A stretch of 64,000 bases of DNA, taken from MGIIa-L3 sp038150305. GTDB taxonomy: Archaea > Thermoplasmatota > Poseidoniia > Poseidoniales > Poseidoniaceae. This document shows positions 59,916-64,000 of the stretch, in pieces. The notes below the pieces were generated by a model. That model saw only the letters and a list, made by a program, of their open reading frames with translations. It made no database searches and was not told the origin of the DNA. The stretch spans positions 1 through 64,000 of the forward strand of contig JAYOTG010000006.1 of the NCBI GenBank assembly GCA_038150305.1, written 5' to 3'. Made by a program: the position numbers and the translations under genes. Every line of letters starts with the position of its first letter. Within the stretch, counting starts at the first letter, position 1.

Positions 59916-61097
59916 ATGCCAGGTGACCTCTCGTGGATGCAAGCCAGATACGACGAACTCGCGGAGCGCTCCTTGCTCTGGGAGCCTCCGACCCTCGAAG
60001 GGCCGAGCGTTCCGCGTTGCCGGATGGACGGGAAGCCCACCATCATGCTCTCCGCCAACAATTACCTCAACCTCACCACCCACCCGAAAGTTGTCGATGC
60101 AGCGGTTGAGGCCACCAAGACCTACGGAGCGGGCAGCGGCTCGGTTCGAGCGATTGCCGGCACCATGGACCTCCACCTTGAGGCCGAGAAAGAAGTGGCC
60201 GCCTTCAAGCGAGCAGAGGCGGCGCTCATCTATTCCGCAGGCTACACGGCGAACGTGGGGTTGATCCCAAGCCTCGTCCGTGGCTCAGAGGACCTGATCA
60301 TCAGCGACGAGTTGAACCACGGTTCGATCATCGACGGCGTTCGCCTCACCAAGGCCAGCCGGGCCGTGTATGCGCACAACGACATGGGCGCGCTGGAAGA
60401 GGTGTTGAACGCCAACAAGGCAGCGGAACGCAAACTCATCATCACCGACGGCGTCTTTTCCATGGACGGCGACATCGCGCCTTTGGACGAGATTGTGGCC
60501 TTGGCCGAAGAGCACGATGCCATGATCATGGTCGACGATTGTCACGGCGAGGGCGTCCTCGGTGAAGGTGGCCGGGGCATCGTAGACCATTTCAACGTCC
60601 ACGGCAAGGTGGAATTCGAAATCGGTTCCTTCTCCAAGGCCCTCGGCGTTCAGGGCGGCATCATGGCGGGCTCAGAACTCAGCCGCCAGCACGCGCTGAA
60701 CCACTCGCGATCGTGGCTGCTTTCCGGCTCACAACCCCCCGGTGTCGCCGCGGCCCAGCGGGCTGCCATTCAGGTGCTTCAGGAGGAGCCGGAACACCAC
60801 CAGCGCTTGTGGGACAACACCGCGTATTTCCGAGGGGAACTCCAGAGCCTCGGTTTCGATACGGGCGTTTCGGAGACGCCGATCATTCCCGTCATGTGCG
60901 GCCCATCGAAGACCGCGAAGGCCCTCTCCGCCGCGCTCGCGGGCGAGGGCGTCATGGCCGGTGCGATCGTCTTCCCGATGGTGGCGCGCGACAAGGCCCG
61001 TGTCCGCACCCAGATGTCTGCAGGGCTCACGCGTGATGACCTCGACGACGTGTTGCGCATCTTCGAGCGCGTCGGCGGCCACTTGGGCCTGCTTTGA
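59916..61097 (+). CDS. kbl: Alpha-oxoamine synthase, 2-amino-3-ketobutyrate CoA ligase-like
   Basis: The 393-residue PLP enzyme joins or splits an amino acid and acyl-CoA. Motifs are MLSANNYLNLTTHPKVV, YGAGSGSVRAIAGTMDLHLE, IISDELNHGSIIDGVRL, MIMVDDCHGEGVLGEGGRG and the PLP lysine K241 in GSFSKALGVQGG. These fit glycine C-acetyltransferase (Kbl), which cleaves 2-amino-3-ketobutyrate to glycine and acetyl-CoA in threonine breakdown. BioF or serine palmitoyltransferase-like roles are not fully excluded. No threonine dehydrogenase is in the window. Confidence 0.82.
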   Translation: MPGDLSWMQARYDELAERSLLWEPPTLEGPSVPRCRMDGKPTIMLSANNYLNLTTHPKVVDAAVEATKTYGAGSGSVRAIAGTMDLHLEAEKEVAAFKRAEAALIYSAGYTANVGLIPSLVRGSEDLIISDELNHGSIIDGVRLTKASRAVYAHNDMGALEEVLNANKAAERKLIITDGVFSMDGDIAPLDEIVALAEEHDAMIMVDDCHGEGVLGEGGRGIVDHFNVHGKVEFEIGSFSKALGVQGGIMAGSELSRQHALNHSRSWLLSGSQPPGVAAAQRAAIQVLQEEPEHHQRLWDNTAYFRGELQSLGFDTGVSETPIIPVMCGPSKTAKALSAALAGEGVMAGAIVFPMVARDKARVRTQMSAGLTRDDLDDVLRIFERVGGHLGLL

Positions 61098-61098
61098 C

Positions 61099-61713
61099 TC
61101 ATTCCTCTTCGGAGAGGATGGTGTCGAGCACGTCCTTGAGGTCGTCGTCGTCCTCAACGATGGCTTCCATGTCCGTCTCGGTGTCAACCGGCTCAATGCC
61201 GACGTCTTCGAAGGGGTCCAAGCCATCTTCGAGACGGCAGAGCATGCGCCACCTCGGCGCCCAACTGAGGTGCACGTACAACGGGCCCGGCAGCAGGAGC
61301 AGGAACCACACCAAGGCGGCAGGAAGGGCGAGCAACTCGGTGATGTTGGCGCCGAGCACCGCGAGACCGACGAAGGGCATCGCGTACAGGACGGTGCGTG
61401 GCGGGGCCACGGGCGGTCGCTTGGAAAAGCGGGCGATGATGAGGGACGCGAAGCCGAGCAGCATGCACGCTGCGATGAGCAAGGACGCGTGGAAGATCCA
61501 CGTCGGCCACCAAAAGGCGTCGCCGTAGGACACCCTGTAGGGCAGCAGCAACGCCATGGCGATGAGGATGCCATAGAATCCTGCAACGTTGGCAGGGTGG
61601 TTCAGCCACATGGGGAGGCTGACGAAGCGTCGTGAGAGCGACGTTCCAAGCAGCAATTCCGCCTGTTTTGGGGCGAGGTGGTCCAATCCAGACCGCCAGT
61701 CCGCCCCTGTCAT
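61099..61713 (-). CDS. Hypothetical membrane protein
   Basis: The 204-residue protein has four to five membrane helices (AGFYGILIAMALLLPYRV, FHASLLIAACMLLGFASLII, TVLYAMPFVGLAVLGANITE, LPAALVWFLLLLPGPLYVHL) and a very acidic cytosolic tail (DTETDMEAIVEDDDDLKDVL). No family is recognised. ATG 61713 is chosen because TTCATAAT lies 26.5 bp upstream, as in other leaderless genes here; ATG 61746 is the alternative. Confidence 0.6.
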   Translation of the reverse strand: MTGADWRSGLDHLAPKQAELLLGTSLSRRFVSLPMWLNHPANVAGFYGILIAMALLLPYRVSYGDAFWWPTWIFHASLLIAACMLLGFASLIIARFSKRPPVAPPRTVLYAMPFVGLAVLGANITELLALPAALVWFLLLLPGPLYVHLSWAPRWRMLCRLEDGLDPFEDVGIEPVDTETDMEAIVEDDDDLKDVLDTILSEEE

Positions 61714-61735
61714 GGGCCGTGGCTTTTCTTTCGGG

Positions 61736-61743
61736 ATTATGAA
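61736..61743 (-). promoter_or_regulatory. TATA-like box of the acidic-tailed membrane protein gene
   Basis: On the minus strand this reads TTCATAAT, one base from TTCATAAG, centred 26.5 bp before ATG 61713. It supports the shorter start for that gene. Confidence 0.45.
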
Positions 61744-61780
61744 CATGAAGGGAGGCGGATGTGCTTCGCAGCACTTCTGC

Positions 61781-62413
61781 TCACTTCGGTGTGCGGGCCG
61801 TCTCCAGCCAGCGGGAGAGCGCGGAGCCCCCATCGAGGGCGTCCTCCTCCTGCGGCCACTCGCGTTCCAACAGCTCCGTTTCCCCCGCAGCGCGTCGGCG
61901 CGCTTCCTCTGCTTGCTCATCGTGCCCGTTCACCGCGTCTCGGAGGGCCAGCGCGGTGTTGCCGATGACCAACCAGCGCTGAAGTCGTGCGGCGGAAGAT
62001 GCGGGCCAACGCACGACGGTGTCCCACGGTTCGTGGTCCTCCACCACCAGAGGTTCGCCAAGAAGAGGATCCGTGTGCAATTTCAACCGGTGGTCTCCCA
62101 ATTCCTTCCACGTGCCGTCGGCCGCTCGAATCGCCACTTCGGCCGAGCCCATCGCTTGGTCGAGGACCCAAGGGTGGTTGGCGTTCACCGCGAAGGGAAG
62201 GTCCCTGAGCCCTTGGCTTCGACGCCACTGGACGCCAGCCAAAACCAGCAACAGAAGGGCAGGCGCGAGAAGAACTCTGGCGTTGAGGGCAAGAAGCAGA
62301 CCAAGTGCGCCACACACGGCCATCACCTGGGCGCTCGTTCGTGTGGTCTTGGCCACCTCATCACCCACCTCGGTTGTACCGAGTTCCAGGAAGCCACGCG
62401 GCGGTTCAGTCAC
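61781..62413 (-). CDS. Hypothetical membrane protein
   Basis: The 210-residue protein has two adjacent membrane helices (AQVMAVCGALGLLLALN and VLLAPALLLLVLAGVQW) and a soluble alpha/beta tail of about 140 residues with FAVNANHPWVLDQAMGSAEV and RLQRWLVIGNTALALRDAV. I recognise no family. Its start overlaps the end of the DUF309 gene by 8 bp, so they are co-translated. Confidence 0.6.
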   Translation of the reverse strand: MTEPPRGFLELGTTEVGDEVAKTTRTSAQVMAVCGALGLLLALNARVLLAPALLLLVLAGVQWRRSQGLRDLPFAVNANHPWVLDQAMGSAEVAIRAADGTWKELGDHRLKLHTDPLLGEPLVVEDHEPWDTVVRWPASSAARLQRWLVIGNTALALRDAVNGHDEQAEEARRRAAGETELLEREWPQEEDALDGGSALSRWLETARTPK

Positions 62414-62807
62414 GGGCTTCCCTCATGTGCATGGGGAGGCGCAGTCCCTCTTGGTTCATCGTGCAGCGCTCTGCGTCATGTGCAAAAGGCTCGAGCATGG
62501 ACAGCAAGGCCTGGACGTTCACGCCCCACGCGTCCACGAAGCCGGCCAGTTTGGGCTGGAGTTTTGCCCATTGATTCAGCACGCCGCGCGTGGTCCCGCG
62601 TCGGTGGTTGTACAACAAGGCCGCGCATTGGATCAATCCCTGAAGGAGCAGCACGTCCCTTGGCGCGGCTTTTCTCGCCTTCATCGAGACCCAGGCGTCC
62701 TCCCACGCCTCGTGGGCTTCCCACCATCGCCCTGCGTCGAACTCCTGACGGCCCAACTCGAATTGAATGGGCTCCTCGTCCTGCAACGCGGCAGGTGCTT
62801 CGCCCAT
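62406..62807 (-). CDS. DUF309 family protein
   Basis: The 133-residue protein has the DUF309 signature: FELGRQEFDAGRWWEAHEAW with EDAW and, later, LLLQGLIQCAALLYNHRRG. The family is widespread and its role is unknown. ATG 62807 is chosen because GTTTATTC lies 26.5 bp upstream and the sequence beyond it is not family-like. It starts a minus-strand transcript with the two membrane proteins. Confidence 0.8.
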   Translation of the reverse strand: MGEAPAALQDEEPIQFELGRQEFDAGRWWEAHEAWEDAWVSMKARKAAPRDVLLLQGLIQCAALLYNHRRGTTRGVLNQWAKLQPKLAGFVDAWGVNVQALLSMLEPFAHDAERCTMNQEGLRLPMHMREARD

Positions 62808-62829
62808 GCTGCGGCCTCGTTGAGACGGG

Positions 62830-62837
62830 GAATAAAC
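62830..62837 (-). promoter_or_regulatory. TATA-like box of the DUF309 gene
   Basis: Read on the minus strand this is GTTTATTC, centred 26.5 bp before ATG 62807. It is A+T-rich within G+C-rich flanks and predicts a leaderless mRNA. Confidence 0.45.
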
Positions 62838-62905
62838 TCCCGTGCGGGACCTTGCAAGCGACGTGACCTTCAAACGCCGTCATCGCCGCTGAAGAGGGGA
62901 GCAAG

Positions 62906-64000
62906 ATGGTGGACTGGCCACGCGGGGAAGTGCTTGAGGTTCGGCGCGGTGGTGCCGAAGTGCTCGAGGTCATGCTCGCTGATGCGGCCACCCTCGGTTT
63001 GAGCGGGGCGCTGATGGTCCGTGGAAGCGAGGGTGCATCCGGCGTCCTCGCGCTCGCCTCGGGCGCTCCAGTTGGCGCCCTTCACGATCAGGACGGCGTG
63101 CTTCGATGCGGCGAGGAGGCCCTCGGTCCCTTCCGTGAGCTGTTACGAAGCGGCGCAACAGAAGTCGAGGTGCACCACCTCCCAGGTTCGCTGGTTCAAG
63201 AAGCGCTGGCGATGCACGAAGGGAGCCGCTTTGCCCATGGTGTCGAGCATGAGGATGTGCGTTGGTGGGAAGGCCGCCTCCCAACACCACGGCGATCACG
63301 CGCCCCAAGGCTGCCCACCATGGCGCCGACGGTGCGTGCACCCGAGGAGGTGCGCGAATCCATCGACCGCACGCGCACTCGGCTTCACGTCGACAGCGTC
63401 GACCTTGCGCCGGGGAGTGTGCGCTTGGTGCACGCCGATTCGCCGGAGGCCTTGGAGCGCATGGCGTCCATGTGGGCCAAGGCAGGCGGGTGCAGCATCA
63501 TGCTGACCCGGCGCGCTGAAGACGTGCCCGAAGGCGTCCATCACCTCTGGATTCACGAAGGGGCACTGAACCTGCCCGACGCGGCCCTTGGCGATGAGCC
63601 ACTCCTCGTGGTGAGCGTTGACCTGCACCTCCTCTCGGTCATGCTTGGCCCTGAAGTGGCCGCTTCCTCCTTCGCTGACGTGCTCGATCACGGTCGCGAA
63701 CGTGGCGCAGTCCACCTGCTCCATATCGACGAACAGATCCTGACCACGGCTGAATTTACTCGCTTCTCTCGGTATGGGGCGCCAATGCCGGTTGATGACG
63801 TCGCTGCGCTTGCCAGCGATGAGCGCAGCCTCAAGGGCCTGAGCGGGTTCGACATGGACGTGATTCTTCGCACCAGGGAGCGCTTGGCTCCCGGCGTTGA
63901 AACGGCCCTGGAGCCTGAACCTGAAGTCATCGTCGAGGTCGAGCCCGTCGCGCCAGCACCGGAGCCGAGGCCTGAACCCATGCCGGAACCCGTCGTTGAG
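62906..64000 (+). CDS. Partial protein, possibly DUF835-like
   Basis: The frame opens at ATG 62906 after GAGGGGA and stays open for 365 codons to the window edge. The N-terminal 110 residues look like a roadblock/longin-like alpha/beta domain (LMVRGSEGASGVLALASGAP, GALHDQDGVL). Residues about 165-300 (CSIMLTRRAEDVPEGVHHLW, LLVVSVDLHLLSVMLG, FADVLDHGRERGAVHLLHID) weakly resemble DUF835. The visible end is Pro/Glu-rich (EPEPEVIVEVEPV). It is cytosolic and the function is unknown. Confidence 0.6.
   Translation, partial: MVDWPRGEVLEVRRGGAEVLEVMLADAATLGLSGALMVRGSEGASGVLALASGAPVGALHDQDGVLRCGEEALGPFRELLRSGATEVEVHHLPGSLVQEALAMHEGSRFAHGVEHEDVRWWEGRLPTPRRSRAPRLPTMAPTVRAPEEVRESIDRTRTRLHVDSVDLAPGSVRLVHADSPEALERMASMWAKAGGCSIMLTRRAEDVPEGVHHLWIHEGALNLPDAALGDEPLLVVSVDLHLLSVMLGPEVAASSFADVLDHGRERGAVHLLHIDEQILTTAEFTRFSRYGAPMPVDDVAALASDERSLKGLSGFDMDVILRTRERLAPGVETALEPEPEVIVEVEPVAPAPEPRPEPMPEPVVE

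Overview
This window is archaeal, high in G+C and densely coded on both strands. The archaeal markers are ribosomal protein L40e, two TFB-type initiation factors, a membrane-anchored LonB protease, a DRG-type GTPase, a UPF0147 protein, a CTP-dependent-type riboflavin kinase, an archaeal NMN adenylyltransferase (NadM), archaeal-type AspRS and TrmI, an archaeosine-type tRNA-guanine transglycosylase, and TATA-like boxes about 26 bp before leaderless starts. Mixed in are genes of bacterial flavour: MetK, GrpE, a complete Suf operon, an asparaginase II-family protein and an ROK sugar kinase. There are also very large exported proteins with calcium-binding thrombospondin type 3 repeats. This mix suggests a planktonic marine Thermoplasmatota archaeon, most likely Marine Group II (Poseidoniales). 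That placement is inference from gene content; no 16S gene is present.

Layout. 1-9.7 kb holds a cut-off LigB-like dioxygenase, two small membrane proteins, then a long minus-strand run: panB, an aldehyde dehydrogenase, an asparaginase II-family protein, a luciferase-like flavin oxidoreductase, a TPR-like protein, an atypical SDR, a divergent TFB paralog and an alpha/beta hydrolase. 9.7-23 kb holds aspS and metK (divergent), two giant cell-surface proteins (one with an SGNH-esterase domain, one with a thioredoxin domain), trmI and lonB. 23-31.8 kb holds two transporters, small conserved archaeal genes (UPF0147, L40e), a metallo-beta-lactamase-fold protein that has lost its metal motif, TFB, purA and tRNA-Ala. 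32-40 kb holds a giant propeller/thrombospondin-repeat surface protein, DsrE-like and EF-hand proteins, an MscS channel, nadM, grpE and a DRG GTPase.

40-51 kb is the Fe-S region. sufC-sufB-sufD-sufS-sufE-sufT run on the minus strand, followed by a truncated 4-alpha-glucanotransferase-like protein and an ROK kinase. A NifU-domain protein and two tandem HTH_10 regulators are read the other way. Next comes an archaeosine transglycosylase whose four zinc ligands are all replaced. 51-58 kb is an ABC-2 export cluster (ATPase, permease, ATPase, permease) whose second permease carries an extracytoplasmic calcium-loop insert. 58-64 kb holds truA, ribK, a 2-amino-3-ketobutyrate CoA ligase-like enzyme, membrane proteins, a DUF309 protein and a partial gene that runs off the end.

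The most notable observations are the TgtA zinc-site loss; two surface proteins in which a whole domain appears inserted inside a beta-sandwich; the calcium-loop insert in the ABC permease; the gap-free tandem HTH_10 paralogs with shared cysteines; a TTCATAAG-type promoter for leaderless genes; and the MalQ-like remnant behind the suf operon. I saw no CRISPR array, insertion sequence, rRNA or origin. No stretch over 300 bases lacks a gene. Start sites given as GTG or TTG are my best judgement from Shine-Dalgarno or TATA spacing.
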